A stretch of DNA of 33,583 nt from NCBI GenBank assembly GCA_040387055.1, contig JAZKEM010000156.1, positions 1 through 33,583 on the forward strand, written 5' to 3'. The translations under genes and the position numbers were made by a program. The DNA is from Stenotrophobium sp040387055. Lineage in GTDB: Bacteria; Pseudomonadota; Gammaproteobacteria; Nevskiales; Nevskiaceae. The notes below the pieces were generated by a model. It searched no databases and was not told the DNA's origin. It saw nothing but the letters and a program-made list of their open reading frames with translations. Below, one piece after another: positions 10,032 to 19,162 of this stretch; position 1 is the stretch's first letter; each line of letters opens with the position of its first letter.

Positions 10032-11252
10032 ATGGCCGTCAATCTCAAAGTTCCTGAAGTTCTTCATCCGGTCAAAGGTATCCGCCTTGGCGTGGCTGAG
10101 GCTGCGATCAAGAAACCGGGTCGCAAGGATTTGCTGCTGATTGAACTGGCGCCGGGCTCGCGCGTTGCTGGCGTGTTTACGCGCAACGCTTTTGCAGCCG
10201 CGCCGGTCACGCTGTGCCGTGAACGTCTTGCTGCGGGCAGTGAGATGCGCGCGTTGCTGGTGAACTCTGGCAATGCCAATGCGGCTACAGGCAGTGGCGG
10301 CATTGAAGATGCGCGGCTGACGTCTGTCGCGGTTGCTAAAGCTTTGGGCTGTAAACCTGAGCAAGTGCTGCCTTTCTCCACCGGTGTGATTGGCCAGCGC
10401 TTGCCAGTGCAACGCATGGTGGATGCCGTGCCGAATGCTGCTGCTGTGCTTGATGCCGATCATTGGCCGGATGCGATGCGCGCGATCATGACCACCGACA
10501 CGCTGCCGAAAGGCGCGACGCGTCGCGTGCAGACTTCGCAGGGCGAAGTCACTGTGACTGGCATTGCCAAGGGCGTCGGCATGATCCACCCGGACATGGC
10601 AACGCTGCTGTCGTTTATCGCAACTGATGCGCGGCTCAGTGCTGCGGCAACGAGCACGATTCTCAAAGATGCCGTTTCGCGCAGCTTCAATTGCGTGACG
10701 GTGGATGGTGATACCTCGACTAATGATTCCTGCGTGTTGATTGCGACAGCACAAGTCGGCAGCAGCGACATCGATGCCAGCCACGCGGATTACGCGGTGA
10801 TCAGCAGCGCGATTGAATCGGTTTGCCGCGAGCTCGCGCATGCCATCGTGCGCGACGGCGAGGGTGCGACCAAGTTCGTCACGATTAATGTTGGCGGCGC
10901 GACCACAGCTGCGGAAGCGCGCCAGGTGGCTTTGTCTGTAGCGCATTCGCCGCTGGTGAAGACCGCGCTGTTTGCCTCGGACGCCAACTGGGGCCGTATT
11001 GTCATGGCCATTGGTAAGGCAGGCGTTGCAGGTCTGGACGCCGCCAAGGTCAGTGTGGCGTTGGATGACGTACAGCTGATTGAAAAGGGCGAGCCACATC
11101 CGAGCTATCACGAAGACAAGGGCGCAGCCGTTGTTACTAAGGAAGAGTTCGCCATCAGCATCGGCCTCGGCCGTGGCAACGCGCAGACCACGGTGTGGAC
11201 CTGCGACTTCAGCTACGACTACGTGAAGATCAACGCCGAATACAGAACCTGA
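10032..11252 (+). CDS. argJ: Bifunctional glutamate N-acetyltransferase / amino-acid acetyltransferase ArgJ
   Basis: ArgJ recycles the acetyl group from N-acetylornithine to glutamate in arginine synthesis and, in bifunctional forms, also makes N-acetylglutamate from acetyl-CoA. The 406-residue proprotein cuts itself between A190 and T191 in the motif GMIHPDMATLLSFIATDA; the threonine becomes the nucleophile. Other family signatures are LLVNSGNANAATG, STGVIG, the VNVGGA-like TINVGGATT, and ASDANWGRIVMAIGKAG. The start at 10032 (MAVNLKVPEV) matches the family; a TTG codon at 10021 bases earlier region lies in the secA terminator and is not a plausible start. It follows secA as in many proteobacteria and is followed by the Nudix gene after 4 bases. 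Confidence 0.96.
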   Translation: MAVNLKVPEVLHPVKGIRLGVAEAAIKKPGRKDLLLIELAPGSRVAGVFTRNAFAAAPVTLCRERLAAGSEMRALLVNSGNANAATGSGGIEDARLTSVAVAKALGCKPEQVLPFSTGVIGQRLPVQRMVDAVPNAAAVLDADHWPDAMRAIMTTDTLPKGATRRVQTSQGEVTVTGIAKGVGMIHPDMATLLSFIATDARLSAAATSTILKDAVSRSFNCVTVDGDTSTNDSCVLIATAQVGSSDIDASHADYAVISSAIESVCRELAHAIVRDGEGATKFVTINVGGATTAAEARQVALSVAHSPLVKTALFASDANWGRIVMAIGKAGVAGLDAAKVSVALDDVQLIEKGEPHPSYHEDKGAAVVTKEEFAISIGLGRGNAQTTVWTCDFSYDYVKINAEYRT

Positions 11253-11256
11253 TTCT

Positions 11257-12207
11257 GTGATCCGTCGCGTCATTGCGGTTGCCGCCGGCTGCATTCTGAA
11301 TGCAACCGGCGAAGTGCTGATTGCACAACGCCCTGAAGGAAAGATCGCGGCGGGCAAGTGGGAGTTTCCCGGCGGCAAGATTGAAACGGGTGAGCGCGCC
11401 GATCAGGCGCTGGTGCGTGAGCTGGAAGAAGAACTCGGCGTCCACGCCAAGGAATTCCGCCCGCTGATTCGCATCACCCACGATTACAGCGATCGTACCG
11501 TGGTGCTCGACACTTGGCTGGTCACTGCATTCAGCGGCGAGCCACATGGTCGTGAGCAGCAGGCATTTGCTTGGGTGCGGCCTGAGCGTTTATTCGACTA
11601 TCCACTGCTTGGCGCTGACGGCCCGATTGTTTCTGCGCTGCGTCTGCCGCAGGACTATGTGTTTACGCCTGAACGCATCGGCGAGGCCGCGCTTATCGCC
11701 GGTCTACCGCTGTTGCCCAAGGGCGCATTGCTGCGGCTACGTCAGCCTGCGCTTAGTGATGCGTCGTACGAGGCTTTGGCTGCGCGATTGGTGCCAGTCT
11801 GCAAGCGCTTAGGCCTGCTGTTGATGCTGGATCGTGATCCCGAGATGGTGGCGGAGCTGGGCGCTGCGGGTTGGCATGCGTCAGTGGCCGCGCTCAAAGT
11901 GCAGACGTCACGTCCCTTGCCCGAGGAATTCTGGTTTGCGGCTTCGGTGCACAACGAGGCGGAACTAACGCAAGCACAAGAAGCTGGAGCGGATTTTTTA
12001 GTGGCGGGCTCGGTGAATCCGACGCCAAGCCACCCGCAGGGAAAGGTGCTGGGCTGGTCAGGATTTGCGGCTTTGGCAGATCGGGCTAATCGACCGCTCT
12101 ACGCGATTGGTGGAGTTGGGCCGCGTGATTGTGAGCAGGCGTTTGCGCATTACGCGCAAGGTGTCGCAGGCATCTCGGCTTATTGGAGTGTGCCGTCTTC
12201 GTCTTGA
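11257..12207 (+). CDS. Nudix hydrolase (MutT-type) fused to a ThiE/TenI-like domain
   Basis: A 316-residue two-domain protein starting at GTG. The N-terminal part (about 1-130) is a MutT-type Nudix hydrolase with a complete Nudix box starting at G40 (GKIETGE...REL EEELGV, catalytic E58/E59 region), expected to hydrolyse oxidised nucleotides such as 8-oxo-dGTP. The C-terminal part (about 145-310) resembles thiamine-phosphate synthase (DRDPEMVAELGAAGWHAS, ASVHNEAELTQAQEAGADFLVAGSVNPTPSHPQ, LYAIGGVGP). This fusion is common next to argJ and secA in gamma- and betaproteobacteria; the job of the second domain in it is unclear. It overlaps the convergent yacG by 28 bases. Confidence 0.9.
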   Translation: MIRRVIAVAAGCILNATGEVLIAQRPEGKIAAGKWEFPGGKIETGERADQALVRELEEELGVHAKEFRPLIRITHDYSDRTVVLDTWLVTAFSGEPHGREQQAFAWVRPERLFDYPLLGADGPIVSALRLPQDYVFTPERIGEAALIAGLPLLPKGALLRLRQPALSDASYEALAARLVPVCKRLGLLLMLDRDPEMVAELGAAGWHASVAALKVQTSRPLPEEFWFAASVHNEAELTQAQEAGADFLVAGSVNPTPSHPQGKVLGWSGFAALADRANRPLYAIGGVGPRDCEQAFAHYAQGVAGISAYWSVPSSS

Positions 12208-12362
12208 AGCAGATCGCCTTCAAGGTTGTCTACGGGGACGGTGTAGCGTTCGCCAAACCATTCGCCCAAGTCCAATAGCTTGCAGCGCTCCGAGCAAAAT
12301 GGGCGCCATGAGTTTTCGCTACTCAGCGATGTAGTTTGATTGCACTGCGGACAGAGGGCCAC
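12180..12362 (-). CDS. yacG: DNA gyrase inhibitor / zinc-binding protein YacG
   Basis: A 60-residue zinc-ribbon protein with C4, C7, C23 and C27 in CPQC...FCSERCKLLDLGEWF, the complete YacG signature, and an acidic C-terminal tail. In E. coli YacG binds GyrB and blocks gyrase activity; the same role is inferred here. It is the last gene of the minus-strand pilB-pilC-pilD-coaE-zapD-yacG series, a common arrangement. Its 3' end overlaps the end of the convergent Nudix gene by 28 bases, so the C-terminal codons are shared on opposite strands. Confidence 0.93.
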   Translation of the reverse strand: MALCPQCNQTTSLSSENSWRPFCSERCKLLDLGEWFGERYTVPVDNLEGDLLQDEDGTLQ

Positions 12363-12386
12363 GGCTTACTTAAAACTCAGAACGTT

Positions 12387-13163
12387 CTAGAGCGTGCAGC
12401 ACTGCATCTGGAAGCTGACATCGGCGGTCGCCTGCTGGCTTCGTGCATTGACGTCGCGCGCGGTCATGAAGCGCACCGTAAAGCGATGGCGGCCAGCGCT
12501 GATTTCTGGATAAACCCCAGCGGCTACCGGTACCGTCACGCGAACCAGCACACAGGGGCCTTGCGGCGTGTAGACGTACATGCCGCCCGTCGCGACGCTG
12601 GCTTCTGGCTCAATGCTATTACGCAGCAAGCGCAGATAAAGGCCGATGGCTTTCTCAAACGGGCGCAGATCAGCGAACCACGCATCAAGATCACGTTTGA
12701 TGCTCTCGCAAGGCTGCGACAGCCAAAAGTGATACGCCGGCAGGTCAAACGCGCAGGTGCCGCCGGGGATGCCCGAACGGTTTAGCAGCGAAGTCAGAAA
12801 GTCGTTGCCGCGCAGGAGCGAGGCAGCGAAGTGCGTGGTGAGCTGCTGCATGCCGTTGATGGCCTGCGTAATCTCGGAGAGGATGCCCTGCAGCTTGCTC
12901 GCATCAATTCCCGGACGCGCAGCCAGCTTGGTCAGCGCATTGTGCTGATCGGTGAGTTCTTTGAGGATGTCGTTCTTCAGGTCTGAGCGCGACAGTACAG
13001 TTAGGATATCCAGCAGCGATTGCAGGGTGCTGCGAACAGCTAGGCTGCCTTGTCCGCTGCGATAGTAAGCGTGCTCAGAGAACAGGAATTCCAGGCGCAG
13101 GAAAGTACGTACACGCTCGGTGAGCGGCTGTTCATAAACAACGAACTCTGCCCCTTGTGTCAC
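12387..13163 (-). CDS. zapD: Cell division protein ZapD
   Basis: ZapD binds the FtsZ C-terminal tail and bundles protofilaments in the Z ring. The product is 258 residues when started at GTG 13163, with AGGA ending five bases upstream; this gives MTQGAEFVVYEQPLTERVRT, matching the family N-terminus. A longer frame to 13223 would add 20 residues with no counterpart in the family. Typical features are YEQPLTERVRTFLRLEFLF, the helical domain with LLDILTVLSRSDLKNDILKEL, and a C-terminal beta domain with FMTARDVNARSQQA. It lies 69 bases after coaE and 24 before yacG, and acts on the ftsZ product encoded in the same window. Confidence 0.93.
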   Translation of the reverse strand: MTQGAEFVVYEQPLTERVRTFLRLEFLFSEHAYYRSGQGSLAVRSTLQSLLDILTVLSRSDLKNDILKELTDQHNALTKLAARPGIDASKLQGILSEITQAINGMQQLTTHFAASLLRGNDFLTSLLNRSGIPGGTCAFDLPAYHFWLSQPCESIKRDLDAWFADLRPFEKAIGLYLRLLRNSIEPEASVATGGMYVYTPQGPCVLVRVTVPVAAGVYPEISAGRHRFTVRFMTARDVNARSQQATADVSFQMQCCTL

Positions 13164-13232
13164 GAATTTCCTAGCTGCATGAATAACAAACAAGATTGTG
13201 AACTGTGTTGGATGCGTGTGCAATCCAAAATT

Positions 13233-13841
13233 TTAGCCCTGTGCTCCAGCTAGTTGCAGATACAGGCGATGAAGTTGAGCAACTTCGAGCTGGGTCTGTT
13301 CAGGCGTTCCAATGTTTTGGATCACATCATGTGCGGCATCGAGCCGAACTTGGCGATGTGTTTGTGCAGCAATCATGCTGCTGGCCAGTGTTTCTGCAAT
13401 GCCGTCGCGGACGGTCAGGCGCGTCATCTGCGTTTCAACCGGCACATCAACCACCAGTACCCGATCGACCAATGTCTGCATGCCCGCTTCAAGCAGAATC
13501 GCGACTGAGATGATGCAGTAGGGCGCGGTTTGGCTGTCACGCCATTGCAGCAAGCGTTGCCGGATGTGGGGGTGCAGAATCGCTTCTAGCCGCAGCTTGG
13601 CGCTGGCGTCGCTAAACACCAGTTCACGCATGCGGCGGCGATCCAGCGTGCCTTCTGCGGTGATGAATTCGGCGCCAAAGCGTTCGGCGATCTGATCCAG
13701 CGCAGGCGAGGGCGGAGCGACCACATCGCGCGAGACCTGATCGGCATCGAGCACAGGCACGCCGAGCGCGCGGAACTGCGACTCCACCAATGATTTGCCG
13801 CTGGCGATGCCGCCGGTGAGGCCTACGGTGAGTTGCGACAT
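13233..13841 (-). CDS. coaE: Dephospho-CoA kinase
   Basis: Catalyses the last step of coenzyme A synthesis, phosphorylating dephospho-CoA with ATP in the cytoplasm. The 202-residue protein has the P-loop GGIASGKS at 10-17, the substrate motif DADQVSRDVV, and LEAILHPHIRQRL, all typical of CoaE. It lies 7 bases after pilD on the same strand, in the pilD-coaE-zapD-yacG order common in gamma- and betaproteobacteria. The link to pilus genes is positional, not functional. Confidence 0.95.
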   Translation of the reverse strand: MSQLTVGLTGGIASGKSLVESQFRALGVPVLDADQVSRDVVAPPSPALDQIAERFGAEFITAEGTLDRRRMRELVFSDASAKLRLEAILHPHIRQRLLQWRDSQTAPYCIISVAILLEAGMQTLVDRVLVVDVPVETQMTRLTVRDGIAETLASSMIAAQTHRQVRLDAAHDVIQNIGTPEQTQLEVAQLHRLYLQLAGAQG

Positions 13842-13848
13842 GGCTGTG

Positions 13849-14718
13849 TTAGTGGATACCGGAGTAAGCCAAATATGCGTCGGTGATCTGCTGACCCCAA
13901 ATCAGCGCAATCCAGCCTGCAGCGGCGAGATAAGGGCCAAAGGCCATCGGGATGTCCTTGCCCTGACGGCGGAACACGATCATGGCGCCGCCAACGGCTG
14001 CGCCTACCAATGAGGACAGCAGGATGATCATTGGCAGCATTTGCCAGCCCAGCCATGCGCCTAGCGCCGCAAAGAGTTTGAAGTCGCCGTAGCCCATGCC
14101 TTCTTTGCCGGTTAGCAGGCGGAAGAGGTGAAATATGGACCAGAGGCTCAGGTAGCCGGCAATGGCGCCGACCACGGCATTCGGCAAGCTGACGGAGACT
14201 GGCACCAAGGCTATCGCCAAGCCCAGCCAGAGTAGGGGCAGGGTGATGCTGTCGGGCAGGAGTTGGGTGCGCAGATCGATCACAGCGAGTGTTATCAGCG
14301 TCCAGGTCAATAGCAGGGCAGGAAGCAGTTCAGTGCCCCAGCCAAAGTTCCACGCGCAGATGGCAGACATGATGCCCGTGGCTGCTTCAACTAGTGGATA
14401 TTGCATTGAAATAGGCGTTTTGCAGCCCGCGCATTTGCCGCGTAGCAATAGCCAGCTGATCACCGGAATATTCTGCCAAGCGCGAATGCTGGCACCGCAA
14501 TTGGTGCAGCAGGATGGCGGTAGCATCAAAGAGATTTTCTGCTCTTCAACTGCTGGTAGTTCCAGAATTTCGCGGCACTCACTTTTCCACGCCTGTTCCA
14601 TCATGCGCGGCAGACGCAGGATCACAACGTTGAGAAAGCTGCCCACCAGCAGGCCGAGCAGGCCGGTGGCAAACAGCAGGAATCCCGGGTTATCGCGCAG
14701 GGCGTCAAACAGAATCAT
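13849..14718 (-). CDS. pilD: Type IV prepilin peptidase / N-methyltransferase PilD
   Basis: The inner-membrane aspartyl protease that cuts class III leader peptides from prepilins and pseudopilins and methylates the new N-terminus; 289 residues. The zinc-binding cytoplasmic domain has C71, C74, C96 and C99; the two catalytic aspartates are D148 (AVIDLRTQLLPD) and D212 in GMGYGDFKL (GxGD). About eight hydrophobic segments are visible. The full zinc domain implies the methylase function is present. It would process the PilA encoded at 22483-22899. The start has only a weak ribosome-binding site and lies 28 bases after a terminator-like hairpin behind pilC. Confidence 0.96.
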   Translation of the reverse strand: MILFDALRDNPGFLLFATGLLGLLVGSFLNVVILRLPRMMEQAWKSECREILELPAVEEQKISLMLPPSCCTNCGASIRAWQNIPVISWLLLRGKCAGCKTPISMQYPLVEAATGIMSAICAWNFGWGTELLPALLLTWTLITLAVIDLRTQLLPDSITLPLLWLGLAIALVPVSVSLPNAVVGAIAGYLSLWSIFHLFRLLTGKEGMGYGDFKLFAALGAWLGWQMLPMIILLSSLVGAAVGGAMIVFRRQGKDIPMAFGPYLAAAGWIALIWGQQITDAYLAYSGIH

Positions 14719-14737
14719 GCTTAAAGCTCAGTCAGGC

Positions 14738-14772
14738 TGAAAAGAATCACCCGCAGGAGTGCTGCGGGTGAT
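14738..14772 (-). terminator. Terminator-like hairpin between pilC and pilD
   Basis: A perfect 11-pair stem (14746-14756 with 14762-14772) around a 5-base loop. Read on the minus strand it is followed by TCTTTTC, giving the form of an intrinsic terminator after pilC. It sits 20-50 bases before the pilD start, so it could separate pilBC from pilD-coaE-zapD-yacG or act as a partial stop. Confidence 0.75.
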
Positions 14773-14816
14773 GGATGCAATCAATGTTAAACAGATGAAG
14801 GTTGCGCTTTCGCCAA

Positions 14817-16052
14817 TTAGCCGATAACGGAGCCCAGCTTAAAGATAGGCAGGTACATGGCAACGACCAAGCCACCAACCAGCACGCCGAGGATCGCCAT
14901 GATCATCGGCTCCATAAGACTGGAAAGGGAGTCCACCAAATTGTCGACTTCTTCTTCGTAGAAATCGGCCACCTTCGCACACATCTGATCTAAAGAACCG
15001 GACTCTTCGCCGATCGCCACCATTTGTACCGCCATGTTGGGAAACAGGCCGGTCTGTTGCATGGTGAGCTGTAGCTGCTGGCCAGTCGAGACTTGATCGC
15101 GCATGCCTAGGATGGCTTCGGTGAATACGATATTGCCAGCTGCTTTGGCGACCGATTCGAGCGCTTCCACCAAGGGCACGCCGGCAGAGAACATCGTGGA
15201 CAGCGTGCGGGCAAAGCGAGCTACCGCCGATTTGTAGAGAATGTCGCCGATAATTGGCACTTTAAGCAGCAAGCGATCTAGCAGGCGGCGAAAATTGGCT
15301 GAACGCTTGTGTAAGCCAATGAGGCCAAAAAGGCCGCCCCCAATCACAATTGCTAGCATCCACCAACTGCTTTGTAGCCAACGCGATAGACCGACGACCA
15401 TCATCGTGAAGGCTGGCAGGTCAGCGCCGAAGCCTTTGAACAGTTCTTCGAACTGTGGCACAACAAAGAGCAACAAGATCGTAGTCACGATCACCGCTAC
15501 AACCATAACGGCGGCAGGGTAAGTCATGGCCTTCTTTACTTTCTTTTTGATGGCCTCGGTTTTTTCTTTGTAGGTTGCGACTTTGCCGAGCAGTGTTTCT
15601 AGCGCGCCTGATTTTTCACCAGCCTCAACGAGATTGACGAAAAGGTCATCAAAGTACAACGGATATTTGGCAAGACTCTCTGAAAACGAAGAGCCGTTTT
15701 CGATATTGGCTTTGATGCCAAGAATCATGTCGCATATGGAGGGATTGTCGTGACCGCGCCCAATAATCTCGAGCGATTGAACCAGTGGTACGCCTGACGA
15801 CATCATCGTCGCCATCTGGCGACTGAAGATTGCGATATCGCCGCTGGTAATTTTTTTCTTTTTGGCCGCCGCAAACATACTCGATTGCCTGCGGACTTTT
15901 AGCGGATTAATCCCTTGCTTGCGCAACTGGGTTTTAATCATGCTTTCGCTAGGGCCCATACTCTGGCCTTTTACGCGCTGTCCTTTACGATCAGTGCCTT
16001 CCCACGCGAAGGTGTGCTCTTTAACAATAACAACGGCTGCAGCCTTTGCCAT
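14817..16052 (-). CDS. pilC: Type IV pilus inner-membrane platform protein PilC
   Basis: The polytopic platform on which pilin subunits are assembled or removed; 411 residues with two T2SSF domains (about 75-198 and 278-400), each with the repeated pattern FSRQMATMMSSGVPLVQSLE / FARTLSTMFSAGVPLVEALE and an EAGEKSG / GEESGSL motif, plus three hydrophobic segments. An AGGGG five bases before the ATG supports the start. It lies 24 bases after pilB and presumably forms one transcript with it. PilC contacts PilB and is required for pilus extension in characterised systems. Confidence 0.97.
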   Translation of the reverse strand: MAKAAAVVIVKEHTFAWEGTDRKGQRVKGQSMGPSESMIKTQLRKQGINPLKVRRQSSMFAAAKKKKITSGDIAIFSRQMATMMSSGVPLVQSLEIIGRGHDNPSICDMILGIKANIENGSSFSESLAKYPLYFDDLFVNLVEAGEKSGALETLLGKVATYKEKTEAIKKKVKKAMTYPAAVMVVAVIVTTILLLFVVPQFEELFKGFGADLPAFTMMVVGLSRWLQSSWWMLAIVIGGGLFGLIGLHKRSANFRRLLDRLLLKVPIIGDILYKSAVARFARTLSTMFSAGVPLVEALESVAKAAGNIVFTEAILGMRDQVSTGQQLQLTMQQTGLFPNMAVQMVAIGEESGSLDQMCAKVADFYEEEVDNLVDSLSSLMEPMIMAILGVLVGGLVVAMYLPIFKLGSVIG

Positions 16053-16076
16053 ATCAACCCCTAATTTTTATTATCT

Positions 16077-17810
16077 TTATTCGCCCATCGTACAAGCGTT
16101 AGCTTGCGCGAGGTCAATGCTGCCGGCCTTCACTTTTACCAAGGCCGATTGACGTAAATCTTTGATGCCTTCTTTCTGTGCCTGATCCGCAATTTCGATG
16201 GCATTGCCGCCTTCCATCATGATGCGGCCCATTGCGTCTGAAAATGGCATGACTTGATAAATGCCAGTACGGCCTTTGTAACCCAGATCGCACTGATCGC
16301 AACCCACTGCTTCGTAGACCATGAAGCCAGGTGCATCGACTTCTTCTTGCTTGAAACCTTGGCGAACCAATTCAGGTTTTGGAATGCTGGCTGGACGCTT
16401 GCAGTGTGAACACAGTTTTCGTGCGAGGCGCTGCGCGATAATCAGGTTCAACGTCGAGGCAATGTTGTATGCCGGAACGCCCATGTTCATCAGACGCACC
16501 AAAGTCTGAGGGGCGTCATTGGTGTGCAGTGTTGAAAGCACCAAGTGACCCGTCTGCGCGGCCTTAATCGCAATTTCGGCAGTCTCGAGGTCACGAATTT
16601 CGCCGACCATGATGACGTCCGGATCCTGACGCAAAAACGCTTTCAGTGCGGCGGCAAAGGTCAGGCCCACCTTGGGGTAGACGTTGACCTGATTGATGCC
16701 GGGCAGATTAATTTCGGCCGGGTCTTCTGCGGTCGAAATATTGATGTCATCCGTGTTGAGGATATTGAGGCCGGTATAAAGCGAAACGGTTTTACCCGAG
16801 CCGGTTGGGCCCGTCACCAAAATCATGCCTTGTGGACGGCTCAAGGCTTTCATATAGGCATCTTTTTGTTCTGGCTCGTAGCCCAGCGCATCAATACCCA
16901 GCTGCGCGCTAGACGGATCCAAAATACGGCAGCAAATCTTTTCGCCGAACAGTGTTGGGCAGCTGCTGACGCGGAAATCGATGGCTTTGTTTTTTGATAT
17001 CTGCAGTTTGATGCGGCCGTCTTGTGGCACGCGACGTTCTGCCAGATCCAGGCGCGACATCACTTTGACGCGCGCTGCTAAGCGCCCACCCATTGCTACA
17101 GGCGGTGTGGCAATTGTTTTTAGCTCGCCGTCTCTGCGATAGCGAATGCGATAAATCTTTTCGTAAGGTTCAAAGTGAATATCCGATGCGCCTTGATTAA
17201 TCGCATCAACCATGATCTTGTGAACGAAGCGAACTATTGGTGCGTCATCAGCATCGCTACGACTGACGTCGGGCGTGTCTTCTTCACTGGTATCGACAAA
17301 ATCTAAATGGTCGAGATCGGCGTCCGCTACTTGCATGCTGGAGGATTCGATCGCCTGCAGCGTGGCATCAATCGCTTTAGTGAGCTTGTCTTCCTCGACT
17401 AGGACCGCTTCAGTGGTGCTACCCGTTGCAAACTTGATGTCGTCTAGTGCTTGCAGATTGGTAGGGTCAGAAACTGCAACGAAAATTTTCTTGCCGCGCG
17501 CAAAGATCGGTAATGCGTGGGCCTTTTTCAGGACTTTTTCGTTAACGCTCTTAGCAACTGTCACATCAATTTCAATTGCGCGCAGATCAATCAGTGGCAC
17601 GCCGAATTCAATGCTGGCGGACTCAGCAATTTTTACTGCTGACACGAGTTTTTGTTCGACCAGCAGGGAAACAAACGGGACGCCAGCTTTTATAGCTCGC
17701 TGCTGCTGGTCTCGTGCCTGCTCCTCGGTAAGCAGGTTGTCCACTACGAGGCGGCGTGCGAGGCCGCCGAGGAACCCGCCCGGCGAGAGTGTTTGGGGAT
17801 TTAGGGCCAT
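16077..17810 (-). CDS. pilB: Type IV pilus assembly ATPase PilB
   Basis: The hexameric extension motor of the type IV pilus; 577 residues. The N-terminal MshEN-type domain covers about 1-160, followed by an acidic linker. The ATPase core has Walker A GPTGSGKT at 334-341, Asp box HFEPYEKIYRIRYRRDG, Walker B DPDVIMVGEIRD, the His box GHLVLSTLHTNDAP, and a zinc site with CSHC and CDQC near the C-terminus. MshEN domains can bind cyclic di-GMP; whether this one does is not visible. There is no clear ribosome-binding site before the ATG. It lies 92 bases downstream of the second ligase-like gene in the same direction, so the decoration genes and the pilus machine are contiguous. Confidence 0.97.
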   Translation of the reverse strand: MALNPQTLSPGGFLGGLARRLVVDNLLTEEQARDQQQRAIKAGVPFVSLLVEQKLVSAVKIAESASIEFGVPLIDLRAIEIDVTVAKSVNEKVLKKAHALPIFARGKKIFVAVSDPTNLQALDDIKFATGSTTEAVLVEEDKLTKAIDATLQAIESSSMQVADADLDHLDFVDTSEEDTPDVSRSDADDAPIVRFVHKIMVDAINQGASDIHFEPYEKIYRIRYRRDGELKTIATPPVAMGGRLAARVKVMSRLDLAERRVPQDGRIKLQISKNKAIDFRVSSCPTLFGEKICCRILDPSSAQLGIDALGYEPEQKDAYMKALSRPQGMILVTGPTGSGKTVSLYTGLNILNTDDINISTAEDPAEINLPGINQVNVYPKVGLTFAAALKAFLRQDPDVIMVGEIRDLETAEIAIKAAQTGHLVLSTLHTNDAPQTLVRLMNMGVPAYNIASTLNLIIAQRLARKLCSHCKRPASIPKPELVRQGFKQEEVDAPGFMVYEAVGCDQCDLGYKGRTGIYQVMPFSDAMGRIMMEGGNAIEIADQAQKEGIKDLRQSALVKVKAGSIDLAQANACTMGE

Positions 17811-17902
17811 TACGGTTTTATTTGTGTCTGCACGGATTTGTGCAAGCCTATAGCAAATACTGCTTCCGGTGTGTAGGGATTAGCCAGAGCGGCAATAGGA
17901 AA

Positions 17903-19162
17903 TTAGGGGAGTGTTGCTGCTGTCTTCGGCCCGTGTCGCTGCTCCTCAGATTTTATGAGATACGCCCCCGTGATGACTACGATGATCAAAGCGGTTGCTG
18001 TGTACATCAAGCCATCGACTAGCGAAAGAACAAAGATTGCCAGAAGCAGGGCTGCCATGATGCGATTAGTGTCCAATGTGTCCGCGGCCCGCAGGCGGCG
18101 TAGTGAAGCAAGATTGAGGCGAATCCAGAAAAGTCCCAGAACGATTCCGCCCAGCAATCCGAAGTCCATTAGCCATTGCACGAATGCGTTATGTGGCTGA
18201 ATTAATTTGTGGTACTGGCCGCTAAGTAGGTTCCGGAATGAGTCTGGGCCATACCCAAATAGCAGAGACATTCGCGTTTCTAGCAGGATATGGAAAGCAT
18301 TTCCCCAGATTTCGATCCTGCCGCTGGAAACATTTTCTGCACCGTTGAGCTGCCCGGCACGTCCCAGCACGTAGCTCGTTTGCCCAGTTAAAAAGGCCAG
18401 CGCCCCTCCGATGAGGAAAGCTAAGGCCGGTAAAAGATAGGTTTTAATCGTATGGACTAATTTTCCGATCGCCAATGCTATGCCAAAGACAGCCAGCGCC
18501 AGCAATGCGCCTCTAGCTGCTGATACGACCGATAAATATCCGGATAAGGCAAAAATAGTGAGGAGCACGCTGTGTTGCCATATGCGGGTTGCGCCACCCC
18601 AGAAAAGGCACAGTAAGGCGGTAGCCATCATCAGTTCAGAATTGAAGTGACGGATATTGCGATATATCGGAGGGCTTCCGGCGAGTTCTGACCAGATGTT
18701 TGTTTTTAGAGAAACGCTGAAAATCACGGACAAGATCGAAAGCGCTGCAAAGCAGGTCACTGCGATTTTCAACAAGGCTACCCATCGGAGTCCGGCATCG
18801 CCGGTTCTTTCAAACCAGGCGCAGAGCGCTGCGCCAAACAATAAGACGGATACATAGAGTCGTGCCTGAGCATTCAGCCAGAGATCGCCTTGATAAAAGT
18901 GCCATGCCGTAATGCAAAACAACAGCGTCAGTGCAGCAAGCTTGAATGCGCGAGTTTTCCACCATTGTTGTATCTGATGGCAAGTTTCAGGGAGCAGCAA
19001 CAGAGAGAAGCCCAGAAGTACCCAGCTAGTCAGTGCATTAACACTTGAGCTGAACATCCAGATAGTTGCCAGAACAGGAACGGCTATGACAAATGGCATC
19101 GCCCACCAAGCAAGCTTTAGACGGAGTTTCAGCGTTCGTTCTGCCGATGGCGTATCAATCAT
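17903..19162 (-). CDS. Wzy/O-antigen-ligase-family membrane protein, copy 2 (putative pilin O-oligosaccharyltransferase)
   Basis: A 419-residue polytopic membrane protein with about ten to twelve hydrophobic segments. The Wzy_C/O-antigen ligase signature is in the large periplasmic loop: SSGRIEIWGNA with R282, FGYGPDSFR at 302-310, and QPHNAFVQWLMDFGLLGG with H324. Proteins of this family move undecaprenyl-linked glycans: O-antigen ligases, polymerases, or PglL/TfpO-type oligosaccharyltransferases acting on proteins. Position next to pilA and pilB suggests pilin glycosylation, which is an inference. It is a tandem paralogue of the gene at 19241-20479, collinear without gaps for the first 340 residues. 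It has D where copy 1 has E in the W-[LM]-[ED]-F-G motif and a longer, different C-terminus. GGAAT precedes the start. Confidence 0.82.
   Translation of the reverse strand: MIDTPSAERTLKLRLKLAWWAMPFVIAVPVLATIWMFSSSVNALTSWVLLGFSLLLLPETCHQIQQWWKTRAFKLAALTLLFCITAWHFYQGDLWLNAQARLYVSVLLFGAALCAWFERTGDAGLRWVALLKIAVTCFAALSILSVIFSVSLKTNIWSELAGSPPIYRNIRHFNSELMMATALLCLFWGGATRIWQHSVLLTIFALSGYLSVVSAARGALLALAVFGIALAIGKLVHTIKTYLLPALAFLIGGALAFLTGQTSYVLGRAGQLNGAENVSSGRIEIWGNAFHILLETRMSLLFGYGPDSFRNLLSGQYHKLIQPHNAFVQWLMDFGLLGGIVLGLFWIRLNLASLRRLRAADTLDTNRIMAALLLAIFVLSLVDGLMYTATALIIVVITGAYLIKSEEQRHGPKTAATLP

Noticed and set aside
13164..13223. ZapD start at an ATG 20 codons upstream.
   Set aside because: The extra residues have no family counterpart and the GTG at 13163 has AGGA at good spacing.
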